Assembly (NCBI RefSeq): GCF_005938225.1
Contig: NZ_VCPC01000002.1
Coordinates: 1,240,001-1,304,000, forward strand
DNA: 64,000 nt
Origin: Arenibacterium halophilum
GTDB lineage: Bacteria > Pseudomonadota > Alphaproteobacteria > Rhodobacterales > Rhodobacteraceae
Direction: 5' to 3'
The notes under the pieces are model-generated. The model did no database searches. It worked only from the letters and a program-made list of their open reading frames with translations, and had not been told where the DNA came from. The translations under genes and the position numbers were made by a program. This document shows, piece after piece, positions 8,888 through 17,379 of the stretch. Each line of letters opens with the position of its first letter. The first letter of the stretch is position 1.

Positions 8888-10150
8888 ATGCGCCGCGCCC
8901 TTCTTGCCTCGTCCACCGCCCTGACCCTTGTTGCGGGGGCCGCGCTTGCCGCAGACAAATCCGCCATCGTCACCACCTACGCCGATATTGCCGCCGCGAA
9001 ATACGCCGACAGCCTGGCCACCGCACAAACCCTGAAATCCGCGATTCAGGCGCTGGTCGAGTCGCCCTCGGACGATACTCTGAAAGCGGCCCGCGCTGCC
9101 TGGATCGACGCGCGCGTGCCCTATCAGCAGACCGAGGTGTACCGTTTCGGCAACCCGATCGTGGACGACTGGGAAGGCAAGGTGAACGCGTGGCCGCTGG
9201 ACGAGGGGCTGATTGATTATGTCGATGCCTCCTACGGTGGTCCGACCGATGCCAACGAACTGGCGGCGCTGAACATCATCGCCAACCCCGCGATCACCAT
9301 CGCCGGAACCGAAGTGGACGCCAGCACGATCACCCCCGAGCTGATCGCCGAGACCCTGAACGAGGCAGACGGGATCGAAACCAACGTGGCGCGCGGCTAT
9401 CACGCCATCGAATTCCTGCTGTGGGGCCAGGATCTGAACGGCACCAAGGCCGGTGCGGGCGATCGCCCCTTTACCGATTACGCGCAGGGTGACGACTGCA
9501 CCAACGGCAACTGCGACCGCCGGGCCGCCTATCTTCTGGCCGTGACCGAACTGTTGGTGGCCGATCTGGAGGAGATGGCCGCCGCGTGGTCCGAAGGCGG
9601 CGAGGCGCGCGCCGCAGTCACCGAAAACCCCGATCAGGGCATCGTCGCGATGCTGACCGGCATGGGCAGCCTGTCTTATGGCGAACAGGCGGGCGAACGG
9701 ATGCGTCTGGGCCTGATGCTGAACGACCCCGAGGAAGAACACGACTGTTTCTCGGACAACACCCACAACAGCCACTACTACGACGGGCTGGGCGTGCAGA
9801 ATGTCTATCTTGGCGCCTATACGCGCCCGGATGGGACGATGATCAAAGGCGCGTCACTGGCCGATCTGGTGGCCGAAACCGATTCATCGCTGGACGACGA
9901 GATGCGCGCCAAGCTTGACACCACCATGCAGGCGTTGGGTGACATCAAATCGGCGGCCGAGGGCGGATTTGCCTATGACATGATGCTGGAACAGGGCAAC
10001 GCCAAAGGCGAGGCGCTGGTGATGGGCGGCGTCAACGGGCTGATCGACCAGACCCGTACAATCGAGCGCATCGTGACGGCGCTCGACCTGAACCAGATCG
10101 CGTTCGAAGGCTCTGACAGCCTCGATAACCCCACGGCCGTGTTCGAATAA
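8888..10150 (+). CDS. Imelysin-family iron-regulated protein (IrpA-like)
   Basis: A 420-residue periplasmic or outer-membrane-associated protein with a signal peptide (ending ALAADKS). It has the imelysin peptidase-like fold with the GxHxxE motif as GYHAIEFLLWG (His172, Glu175), an early AWxxARxPYxQTE-type segment, and a second conserved stretch near SYGEQAGERM. Imelysins of the IrpA type are iron-regulated and take part in iron uptake; despite the name, peptidase activity is doubtful for most. It is first in a seven-gene plus-strand operon and follows the inverted-repeat promoter. The start at 8888 opens straight into the signal peptide. Confidence 0.9.
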   Translation: MRRALLASSTALTLVAGAALAADKSAIVTTYADIAAAKYADSLATAQTLKSAIQALVESPSDDTLKAARAAWIDARVPYQQTEVYRFGNPIVDDWEGKVNAWPLDEGLIDYVDASYGGPTDANELAALNIIANPAITIAGTEVDASTITPELIAETLNEADGIETNVARGYHAIEFLLWGQDLNGTKAGAGDRPFTDYAQGDDCTNGNCDRRAAYLLAVTELLVADLEEMAAAWSEGGEARAAVTENPDQGIVAMLTGMGSLSYGEQAGERMRLGLMLNDPEEEHDCFSDNTHNSHYYDGLGVQNVYLGAYTRPDGTMIKGASLADLVAETDSSLDDEMRAKLDTTMQALGDIKSAAEGGFAYDMMLEQGNAKGEALVMGGVNGLIDQTRTIERIVTALDLNQIAFEGSDSLDNPTAVFE

Positions 10151-10163
10151 AACTCTCCTCCCT

Positions 10164-10184
10164 GGCCAGCGATCCCCGCTGGCC
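10164..10184 (+). promoter_or_regulatory. Intercistronic stem-loop
   Basis: A perfect 8-bp stem, GGCCAGCG and CGCTGGCC, with a 5-nt loop and no T-tract, in the 59-bp gap after the first imelysin gene. It could stabilise the upstream mRNA segment or set the ratio of the first to later products. Confidence 0.45.
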
Positions 10185-10209
10185 GCCCTACCTGAAAGAC
10201 AAGACCTGA

Positions 10210-11226
10210 ATGAAGACGATCACCTCCTCCCTGCTGTGCGCAACCGCGATCTGCGCCGGCCCAGCCGCGCTGGCGGCGCAAGAAACGCAGAGGTTCACTT
10301 GGGAAGGCACCATCGAGCTGGGCTATGACAGCGCCTATGACTCGGATGTTCCGGGCGCGGAAGTCAGCGATACCTACGCCACCATCGATTTTTCGGCCGA
10401 ATACCGGTTCAGCGACCGAATCTCGGCCTTTGCCGCCATCACCGCCGAATCCGTCCGCCCGCTGGTGCAGGACCGGACGTTCGATGACATGGGCGCCTAT
10501 ATCTCGGAGCTGGGGCTGCGGTTCCACTTTGATCCGGTCGTGATCTCGCTGGGCAAGGTCGCACCGGCCTTTGGCACGGCGTGGGATGCGACGCCGGGCT
10601 TCTACGGCACCTCGATCGCCGAAGACTACGAAATGTTCGAAGCCATCGGCACCACCGTCGATGTCGATCTGGCCGAGGCCGGCACCCTGTCGCTGGCAGT
10701 GTTCTACGCCGATGACACGCGCCTGTCGGATAGCTTTGGCGCCCGTCGCGGACGCACCGTTGCCACCGCAGGTGGCGCGGGCAACACCGGCAAGCTGAAC
10801 AACGTCGCGCTGCAATGGTCCAAAAGCTTTGACGCCACCACAGTCACGCTGGGCGCGCGCCACCTGAAAGCGGGCCAGGGCGACGTGAAGGACGAAACCG
10901 GCTATGTCGCCGGGGTCAGCCACGACTTTGCCAACGGTCTGTCGCTGCTGGCCGAAGTGGCGCATTTCGACGGCTTTGGCGGCACGGCCGACGATGCCGA
11001 TTACGCCACGCTCGGCGCAAGCTATGGCATGGGCAACTGGACCTACTCGGCGTCTTACACCCAACGCGACATCACCAGCACCGGCAAGGACAAGTTCTAT
11101 ACGCTTGGGCTGGATTACACGTTCAAGAACGACATCACCCTCAGCGGCGGGCTGGCCCTGCTGGACGAGAGCGGTGCGAAAACACGTTCGGCCGGGGTGG
11201 CTGTGATCATCCCGCTGGGCGGCTGA
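10210..11226 (+). CDS. Putative outer-membrane beta-barrel protein
   Basis: A 338-residue protein with a signal peptide (MKTITSSLLCATAICAG..., cleavage near LAAQ). The mature part alternates polar and hydrophobic residues in many short strands separated by turns rich in Asp, Gly and Thr, for example IELGYDSAYDS, ATIDFSAEYRF and WTYSASYTQRDI, as expected of a barrel of about 12-16 strands. It ends with AVIIPLGG rather than the usual terminal Phe. Placed between two iron proteins in the operon, it may be a pore or receptor for iron complexes; that is inference. No TonB box or plug domain is visible, so it is not a TonB-dependent receptor. Confidence 0.7.
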   Translation: MKTITSSLLCATAICAGPAALAAQETQRFTWEGTIELGYDSAYDSDVPGAEVSDTYATIDFSAEYRFSDRISAFAAITAESVRPLVQDRTFDDMGAYISELGLRFHFDPVVISLGKVAPAFGTAWDATPGFYGTSIAEDYEMFEAIGTTVDVDLAEAGTLSLAVFYADDTRLSDSFGARRGRTVATAGGAGNTGKLNNVALQWSKSFDATTVTLGARHLKAGQGDVKDETGYVAGVSHDFANGLSLLAEVAHFDGFGGTADDADYATLGASYGMGNWTYSASYTQRDITSTGKDKFYTLGLDYTFKNDITLSGGLALLDESGAKTRSAGVAVIIPLGG

Positions 11227-11242
11227 TCCGGGAGTAACCAGT

Positions 11243-11518
11243 ATGATCGTCTGCCATTGCAAAAGCATTTCCGACAAGGACATCCACGCCGCCATCGACT
11301 GGATGCGCGCCGCGGACGCGCAGGCGATCATCACACCGGGCAAGGTTTACCGGGCACTTGGAAAATCGGCCGATTGCGGAGGTTGCATGCCGCTGTTCCT
11401 TGCCACCATGCGCACGAATGATAATGTCGAGGTTCCACCCCAACTCCGGCATCTGCGCGCCGGATCAACACAGGAATCACGCACATGCAAGGCGATCCCA
11501 AGGTTATCGAATACCTGA
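11243..11518 (+). CDS. bfd: Bacterioferritin-associated ferredoxin
   Basis: A 91-residue [2Fe-2S] protein of the BFD-like fold. Four Cys ligands are in place: C4 and C6 in IVCHC, and C45 and C48 in DCGGC. Bfd reduces bacterioferritin to release stored iron. The tail after about residue 60 is longer than usual and overlaps the start of the bacterioferritin gene by 34 bp in another frame, consistent with coupled translation. Confidence 0.9.
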   Translation: MIVCHCKSISDKDIHAAIDWMRAADAQAIITPGKVYRALGKSADCGGCMPLFLATMRTNDNVEVPPQLRHLRAGSTQESRTCKAIPRLSNT

Positions 11519-11970
11519 ACCGGGCCATCCGATCCGAGCTGACAGCCGTCAACCAGTATTGGCTGCACTACCGCCTTCAGGAAGACTGGGGCCTTGGCAA
11601 GATGGCCAAGAAAAGCCGCGAGGAAAGCATCGAAGAGATGCACCACGCCGACAAGCTGATCCAGCGTGTCCTGTTCCTGGGTGGCCATCCGAACCTGCAA
11701 AAGCTGGACGCGCTGCGCATCGGGGAAACGCCGCGTGAAACGCTCGACGCCGATCTGGCGGCGGAAAAGGAAGCCTGTGACCTGTATCGCGAGGCGCGCG
11801 GCTACTGCAACGAAGTGAACGACTATGTGTCGATGAAGCTGTTCGAGGAACTGCTGGTTGACGAGGAAGGCCATATCGACTTTCTGGAAACCCAGATCGA
11901 CCTGTTTGACCGCCTTGGTCCGGAGAAATATGCCCTTCTCAATGCTAACACGATGGACGAGGCCGAATAA
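11485..11970 (+). CDS. bfr: Bacterioferritin
   Basis: A 161-residue heme-containing ferritin that oxidises Fe(II) and stores iron in a 24-mer. The heme ligand Met52 (EEMHHAD) and all ferroxidase-centre residues are at the expected positions: Glu18, Glu51, His54, Glu94, Glu127 and His130. It ends with a typical short acidic tail. The gene overlaps bfd upstream and the di-heme oxidoreductase gene downstream, showing tight coupling in the iron operon. Confidence 0.96.
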   Translation: MQGDPKVIEYLNRAIRSELTAVNQYWLHYRLQEDWGLGKMAKKSREESIEEMHHADKLIQRVLFLGGHPNLQKLDALRIGETPRETLDADLAAEKEACDLYREARGYCNEVNDYVSMKLFEELLVDEEGHIDFLETQIDLFDRLGPEKYALLNANTMDEAE

Positions 11971-13498
11971 GGCCATTGTTGCTGTGATTTTTGCCGCCGG
12001 TGTTCTGCCGGCGGCTGCCCAGGGGCCGCAAACTACCCCTTTCGCGGATGATCCGCATCTTTCCATCACCCCCCGTACCGTTGATGAATCCGCCCGCATC
12101 GCTGCGGCCGTAGCACCCACGCGCGATTTCACCCGCGCCGAACCGTTCGAGGTGAACCCCGGCGGCAAGGCGACCGTGCGGCGGCGTACCAATGCCGATG
12201 CGTTTTCCCAGCCCTCTGGCGGCATGGGGTTTGACCGCGAGCTTGATTTCAAGGTCGGCAACGGGCTGTTCCGCAAGATCTGGGTTTCGGCGCCCTCCTC
12301 CACCGTCGGGTCGGACGGGCTCGGTCCGCTGTATAATGCGCGCGGCTGCCAGAACTGCCACATCAAGGATGGGCGCGGCCATCCACCCGAGGGTCCGGAA
12401 GACACCGCCGTGTCGATGTTCCTGCGCATTTCCGTGCCCTCCGACCCGGGGGCCGAGGCGACCGAGATCACCGAGTTTCTCAGCACCGCGCCCGATCCGG
12501 TCTATGGCGGCCAGTTGCAGGATTTTGCGACGCCGGGCCAGAAGGCCGAGTACCGGCTGGGCATTACCTATGAAGACGTGCCCGTCGCGCTGTCCGGCGG
12601 CGAAATCGTCACGCTGCGCGCGCCCACCTACACGGCCGAGGATCTGCGCTATGGCCCGCTGCACCCCGACGCGATGCTGTCGCCCCGCGTGGCGCCGCAG
12701 ATGATCGGACTGGGCCTGCTCGAGGCGATCCCGGCCGCTGATATTCTGGCGCTGGCCGATCCCGAGGATGCCGATGGCGATGGCATTTCGGGCCGCGCCA
12801 ATATCGTCTGGTCGCATGAATTCGACCGCCCGATGCTGGGCCGCTTCGGGCTGAAGGCCGGGGCACCCACGGTGCGCGAACAATCCGCCGCCGCCTTTGC
12901 CGGGGATATCGGAATCTCAAACCCGCTGTTCCCGGATGACTTCGGTGAATGCACTGCCGAACAGGTGGCCTGCCGCGCCGCACCGGGCGGTGGCGACGCC
13001 GCACATGGCGGGTTCGAGATTGATGCCGAGGGGCTGGACCTTGTGACGTTTTACAGCCGCAATCTGGCCGTGCCCGAACGACCCGACGCAGGCGCGGCCG
13101 AGGTGCTACACGGCAAGAAGGTGTTTTATGACAGCGGCTGCACATCCTGCCACACGCCGAAATTCGTGACCCATCGGCTGAGCGATCAGCCGGAACAAAG
13201 TTTTCAGCTGGTCTGGCCCTATACCGACATGCTGCTGCACGACATGGGCGAAGGACTGGCCGACCACCGCCCCGAGGCCCGCGCGACGGGCCACGAATGG
13301 CGCACGCCGCCGCTGTGGGGCATCGGGTTGACCGCGCAGGTCAGCGGTGTTGAAACCTACCTTCACGATGGGCGCGCGCGCACCCTGCTCGAGGCGATCC
13401 TGTGGCACGGCGGAGAGGCCGAGCCCGCCCGCCAGCGCGTGATCGCCATGCCGCCTGCCGACCGTGCCGCCCTGATCGCCTTTCTGGAGAGCCTGTAA
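11930..13498 (+). CDS. Di-heme oxidoreductase (putative peroxidase, COG3488 type)
   Basis: A periplasmic c-type cytochrome of about 522 residues. The signal sequence is [21 protein letters not shown]. It has two heme-binding CxxCH motifs, CQNCH (about residue 140) and CTSCH (about 404), the layout of MauG/CcpA-related di-heme oxidoreductases often found beside imelysins. It could change the redox state of iron or of a partner protein; the substrate is unknown. The start is uncertain: ATG 11930 has GGAG only 4 nt upstream, and ATG 11942 is the alternative. Both overlap the 3' end of bfr. Confidence 0.88.
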   Translation: MPFSMLTRWTRPNKAIVAVIFAAGVLPAAAQGPQTTPFADDPHLSITPRTVDESARIAAAVAPTRDFTRAEPFEVNPGGKATVRRRTNADAFSQPSGGMGFDRELDFKVGNGLFRKIWVSAPSSTVGSDGLGPLYNARGCQNCHIKDGRGHPPEGPEDTAVSMFLRISVPSDPGAEATEITEFLSTAPDPVYGGQLQDFATPGQKAEYRLGITYEDVPVALSGGEIVTLRAPTYTAEDLRYGPLHPDAMLSPRVAPQMIGLGLLEAIPAADILALADPEDADGDGISGRANIVWSHEFDRPMLGRFGLKAGAPTVREQSAAAFAGDIGISNPLFPDDFGECTAEQVACRAAPGGGDAAHGGFEIDAEGLDLVTFYSRNLAVPERPDAGAAEVLHGKKVFYDSGCTSCHTPKFVTHRLSDQPEQSFQLVWPYTDMLLHDMGEGLADHRPEARATGHEWRTPPLWGIGLTAQVSGVETYLHDGRARTLLEAILWHGGEAEPARQRVIAMPPADRAALIAFLESL

Positions 13499-13500
13499 CC

Positions 13501-14508
13501 ATGTCATCCCCCGTCCCGTCCGTGCCGCGCCTGATCATGGCACCTCTGCTGGCGCTGGCGTTCACCGCCCCGGCGAACGCTGATGTGGCCGAAGTGGTCG
13601 ACAGCCACATCCTGCCCGCGCTGACCGATTTTGCCGACGCCACCGAGCAGCTGGACAGCGCCGCACAGGCCGATTGCACGGCCAAGGCGCTGCGCCCGGC
13701 CTACCACACAGCTTTCGATGCCTGGGGCCCGCTGGCCGATCTGCGCCTTGGCCCGTCGGAAAACGGCGCGCTTTCGGTCGTGTTCTGGCCCGACGCGCGC
13801 GGGTTCACCCCCAAGGCGTTGCGCCAGATCCTCGGCTCGGACGATGCCGGCATGCTGACGCCCGAGGCGTTCAGCGACGCCTCGATCGCCGCGCGCGGGC
13901 TGATGGCGCTGGACATGATGCTGTATGATCCGGCCTTTGCCGACTACGGGCCTCAGGACCGCGCCTGCGCGCTGGTGCAGGCGATTTCCGCCGATCTGGC
14001 GCGGCAGGCGGTTGCGCTGGAGACCGGCTGGGATGCCTTCGCGCCAAAGCTGCGCGCCCCCGGCGGTGATGGCAATGCCCAGTTTCAGGACGCCTCCGAG
14101 GCGCTGCGCGCGATCTATACCCAGATCACCGCCTCGCTGGAATTCACCGCCGACACGCGGCTGGGGGGGCCTCTGGGCACCTTCGACCGCCCCCGCCCGC
14201 GCCGGGCCGAGGCCTGGCGGTCGCAGCGCAGCCTGCCGAATGTGCTGAACGTTGCCCGCGCCGCCCATGCGATGGCGCAGGCGCTGGCCGATCATCCCTT
14301 GCCGGAAACCGATGAAGCACTCGAGGCGGTCGAGCGCGCAGGCGCCGCTATCGCCGACCCGTCGTTCCAGAACATCACCGACCTGCAGGCGCGGCTGAAG
14401 GTCGAGGTGCTGCAACAGGCGGTGCGCGCGCTGAAGCTGTCGATCACCACCGAGGTGGGGGCCGAATTGGGCATTTCCGCCGGGTTCAACGCACAGGACG
14501 GGGATTAG
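13501..14508 (+). CDS. Second imelysin-family protein
   Basis: A 335-residue secreted protein (signal peptide ending APANADVAE). It is distantly related to the first imelysin: YHTAFDAWGPLADLRLGP and the segment SIAARGLMALDMMLYD match the second imelysin subfamily, where the GxHxxE site is replaced by a GLxALDxxLY pattern, so the metal-site residues of the first copy are missing. It begins 2 bp after the cytochrome stop and is followed 3 bp later by the DUF1513 gene. Iron-related binding is inferred from the operon. Confidence 0.85.
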   Translation: MSSPVPSVPRLIMAPLLALAFTAPANADVAEVVDSHILPALTDFADATEQLDSAAQADCTAKALRPAYHTAFDAWGPLADLRLGPSENGALSVVFWPDARGFTPKALRQILGSDDAGMLTPEAFSDASIAARGLMALDMMLYDPAFADYGPQDRACALVQAISADLARQAVALETGWDAFAPKLRAPGGDGNAQFQDASEALRAIYTQITASLEFTADTRLGGPLGTFDRPRPRRAEAWRSQRSLPNVLNVARAAHAMAQALADHPLPETDEALEAVERAGAAIADPSFQNITDLQARLKVEVLQQAVRALKLSITTEVGAELGISAGFNAQDGD

Positions 14509-14511
14509 GCC

Positions 14512-15594
14512 ATGACCTCGCGCCGCGCCTTCCTGGCCACGCTGCTGGCCGCCGGGGCCGCCCCCCGGCTGGGCTGGGCCGACGTGGGTCAACCCGCCTA
14601 TCTGGCGGCCGCGCGTGAACCCGATGGCGGTTTTGCCCTGTTCGGGCTGGATGAGGCGGGGGCGGACATGTTTCGAGTCCCCCTGCCCGCGCGCGGCCAT
14701 GCCGGCGCGGCGCATCCCACCCGGGCCGAGGCCGTGGCCTTTGCCCGCCGCCCGGGCCGCTTTGCGCTGGTGGTTGACTGTGCCAGCGGCACGGTGCGCC
14801 ATAACCTGACGCCCCCCGAGGGGCTCAATTTCAACGGGCATGGGGCGTTCTCTCCCGATGGTGCGGTGCTGTTCACCTCGGAACAGATGGCCGACACGAG
14901 TGCCGGGCGCATCGGCATGTGGGATGTGCGCGGCGGCTATCGCCGGATCGGCGCGGTCGACAGTGGCGGGATCGGGCCTCATGACCTGCGCCTTATGCCG
15001 GATGGACTCAAGCTGGTCATCGCAAACGGCGGCATCGCCACCGACCCGGCCACGCGGGACAAGCTGAACCTTACCACTATGCGGCCCAACCTGACGTATC
15101 TGACGTTAGAGGGCGCTTTGGCCGAGCAACTCGATCCGCTGGCCGGGCTGCACCAGAACTCGATCCGTCACCTTGCCCTGGGCGCGGATGGAACGGTGGG
15201 CGTGGCGATGCAATGGCAGGGCGAAGACGGCGCCGCGCCGCCGCTGATTGCACTTCACCGCCCCGGGCGCGCGGCGTTGGAGCCGGCCGAAGCCCCATTG
15301 GAGGATGAATTGACCATGAAAGGCTACGCCGGAAGCATCGCTATTTCAGGCGCGGGCAGCGAGGTGGCAATAACCTCTCCGAAAGGCGGACGTATTCATC
15401 GCTTTGCCGTCGAAGATGGGGCCTTTCTCGGCCACGTGGCGCGCGCAGATGTTTGCGGACTGGCGCCTGCGCGCACCGGGTTTGTGGCCAGTGACGGGCA
15501 CGGCGGGCTGATCGCGCTGGAGGGCGACCGCACCCGCCCGCTGGCGCGGCAGGATCGCAACTGGGACAATCATCTGGTTGCGCTGAGGGGCTGA
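14512..15594 (+). CDS. DUF1513 beta-propeller-like periplasmic protein, Tat-exported
   Basis: A 360-residue protein with a twin-arginine signal (MTSRRAFLATLLAAGAAP). The body resembles DUF1513, a beta-propeller-like family seen with imelysins: repeated short strands with Asp/Gly turns, such as FNGHGAFSPDG and GPHDLRLMPDG. No catalytic residues can be assigned. It is the last gene of the iron operon. Its usual company suggests a substrate-binding or assembly role in iron handling outside the cytoplasm. Confidence 0.85.
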   Translation: MTSRRAFLATLLAAGAAPRLGWADVGQPAYLAAAREPDGGFALFGLDEAGADMFRVPLPARGHAGAAHPTRAEAVAFARRPGRFALVVDCASGTVRHNLTPPEGLNFNGHGAFSPDGAVLFTSEQMADTSAGRIGMWDVRGGYRRIGAVDSGGIGPHDLRLMPDGLKLVIANGGIATDPATRDKLNLTTMRPNLTYLTLEGALAEQLDPLAGLHQNSIRHLALGADGTVGVAMQWQGEDGAAPPLIALHRPGRAALEPAEAPLEDELTMKGYAGSIAISGAGSEVAITSPKGGRIHRFAVEDGAFLGHVARADVCGLAPARTGFVASDGHGGLIALEGDRTRPLARQDRNWDNHLVALRG

Positions 15595-15629
15595 CCCGGG
15601 CGCGTACAGATTGGCTGCAAAGGTGCGAC

Positions 15630-15686
15630 GGGGGCTCTGCCCCCCTCCGCTGCGCGGAGTCCCCCGGGATATTTGGCCCCCAAAGA
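15630..15686 (-). repeat. Dispersed three-hairpin repeat, copy 1
   Basis: One of six copies of a roughly 60-bp element in this window (others at 25165, 34537, 54902, 58034 and 63222). Read on the minus strand it runs CTTTGGGGGCCAAATAT, then CCCGGGGGA, then the hairpins CTCCGC-GCA-GCGGAG and GGGGGC-AGA-GCCCCC. It lies between the convergent DUF1513 and Sel1 genes. Confidence 0.85.
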
Positions 15687-15692
15687 AGTGGT

Positions 15693-16859
15693 TCATTGTG
15701 TTTCGTCGCCACCGGACGATAGGGCGACGATAATTTCGCCCGGTAGCGTGCTGCCATTTTCGAGTTGCCGCAGGCGGATTCCGGCAGATGAAGGCAGCGT
15801 GGATGCCACACGCGCGGCAAGGGCCTTGTCGGCGGCGTAGCTGTATCCGATCTCGGTTCCTGTAACGCTCCCGGAGGCAGAAACCGTGCCCGGGCGGACC
15901 CAATAGCCCGCGCGGCGCAGGTCCTCGGCGAGAAGCCCAACGAAGGCAGCCGCCTCGGGGATTGGAGGTGCGGCAATGCGGACTCGGCCCCGCGGCAGGG
16001 TTGTCCCGGCCCTGCCCTGCCATGGTGCCGCCGTATAATCGGTGCCAGAGTCGTCAAATGCCAGCACCCGCCAGAGCACCTGCGGATCGGGTGCTGTGTA
16101 GTCGGCGATCGCGCCGGTTCCCGGTGTCACCACCAGCGCAAGAGGTTCGGCATACCCCTGTGCCGCGTCGGGTATCGCGACCACTTCGACCCCATAGCGC
16201 GCGGCGCCTGCCCCGGACCAGACCAGTTCGATCCGGCCCGCTGATTGCGCCTGAAATATCACGTCGGGGCGATCTCCGACCACTGTAGCTGTCGCGCCGT
16301 CAAGCCGCGCAAGCTGAGCTTGCGAGGCGGGCAGCGTTGCGGCACGCGAGAACCAGTAGCGCGCGGCCTTGGGGTCGGCAGAGCCTGTGGTTTTGCCCGA
16401 GCCATTCGCCGGGTCGTCGGCTGCGAGCATCAGGGCGGTGTTGTATTGCGCGCGCGCGTGCCCTCGCAGTGCCGCCCGGGTATACCAGACCAGCGCCGCA
16501 CGCGAATCCCGGGATACACCAATGCCGGAGTCAAGCATGACGCCCACATTGAACTGCGCCTCGGCCAACCCGTCGGACCCGGCATCCAGATACCATTGGA
16601 ATGCGCGGGCGTGATCCCGAGGCTGGCCAAGGCCCTGATCGGCCATCAAGCCCAAAGCCAGCTTGGCCTGCGATGACCCGCGCGCCGCCGCGATCTGCCA
16701 CAGGCGGGCCGCACCTGCGTAGTCTTTCTGGTCAAACAGCTGCTGGGCTGCATCGGGACCGGCTTCCACAGGTGCAGCGCCGTCTTGCGCCCGGGCGGGT
16801 GCGGCACCGTTGGCAAGCTGTGCCAACAGCAGCAGGGCCAGCGCGATGTATCGCATCAT
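15693..16859 (-). CDS. Sel1-repeat periplasmic protein with LytR_C-like end
   Basis: A 388-residue secreted protein (signal peptide ending PARAQ). Residues 35-180 form Sel1-type helical repeats: AARLWQIAAARGSSQAKLA, DHARAFQWYLDAGSDGLAEAQ and ALVWYTRAALRGHARAQ. The last 100 residues (AFVGLLAEDLRRAGYWVRPG and following) resemble a LytR C-terminal domain. Its gene overlaps the OmpA-like gene by 4 bp (ATGA) and ends a three-gene unit with another LytR_C-like protein. A scaffold or regulatory role at the cell wall is inferred; no enzyme motif is visible. Confidence 0.75.
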   Translation of the reverse strand: MMRYIALALLLLAQLANGAAPARAQDGAAPVEAGPDAAQQLFDQKDYAGAARLWQIAAARGSSQAKLALGLMADQGLGQPRDHARAFQWYLDAGSDGLAEAQFNVGVMLDSGIGVSRDSRAALVWYTRAALRGHARAQYNTALMLAADDPANGSGKTTGSADPKAARYWFSRAATLPASQAQLARLDGATATVVGDRPDVIFQAQSAGRIELVWSGAGAARYGVEVVAIPDAAQGYAEPLALVVTPGTGAIADYTAPDPQVLWRVLAFDDSGTDYTAAPWQGRAGTTLPRGRVRIAAPPIPEAAAFVGLLAEDLRRAGYWVRPGTVSASGSVTGTEIGYSYAADKALAARVASTLPSSAGIRLRQLENGSTLPGEIIVALSSGGDETQ

Positions 16860-17320
16860 CGCCAGCTGATTTCGACGACCCGGTTGCCCTCTTCCGGGAC
16901 GCCCGGTTCGGTTGGAATCCGCAATTCACTGTTGCCTCGGCCCAGCACCTGAAGACGCGTTACGGGGATGCCACGTGCCACAAGACCGTCTGCCACACTG
17001 GAGGCACGACGCAGGGAAAGGTCAAGGTTTTCCAAGGGATCGCCCACAGTATCGGCACCTCCGGAAACGACCATCACCAATGGGTTACCATCCCGAAAGG
17101 TACGCGCGGCAAGATCAAGGGTAGCCGCCTGATCGGCCTGCACGCGGGAACTGCCGCTGGTGAAATAAACTTTGAGCGAATTGCTCTCTGGTTCGGCGAC
17201 TTGATCGGACACTTGGTCAGATGGCTGGGCGGCAGATGATTGCGCCGCGCCTGCGGTTGGCGCCAAACCGGCGAGGACGATGGACGCGCCCATCGCGATA
17301 AACTTCAATCCCTGTGTCAT
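16856..17320 (-). CDS. OmpA-like peptidoglycan-binding protein
   Basis: A 154-residue secreted protein. A signal peptide (MTQGLKFIAMGASIVLAGL...) is followed by a short Gln/Ser-rich linker and an OmpA_C domain: LKVYFTSGSSRVQADQAATL, then VVSGGADTVGD...NLDLSLRRASSVADGLV and LGRGNSELRIPT. The typical Asp and Arg that hold meso-diaminopimelate are placed at NLDLSLRRA. ATG at 17320 is chosen for its signal peptide and for the GGGGGA upstream. It probably anchors the cluster's proteins to murein. Confidence 0.85.
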   Translation of the reverse strand: MTQGLKFIAMGASIVLAGLAPTAGAAQSSAAQPSDQVSDQVAEPESNSLKVYFTSGSSRVQADQAATLDLAARTFRDGNPLVMVVSGGADTVGDPLENLDLSLRRASSVADGLVARGIPVTRLQVLGRGNSELRIPTEPGVPEEGNRVVEISWR

Positions 17321-17379
17321 ACGTCGAAATTCCCCCACTCTAAAGCCCGATATACCGGGCAGATCGCGCCGGAACCGGA

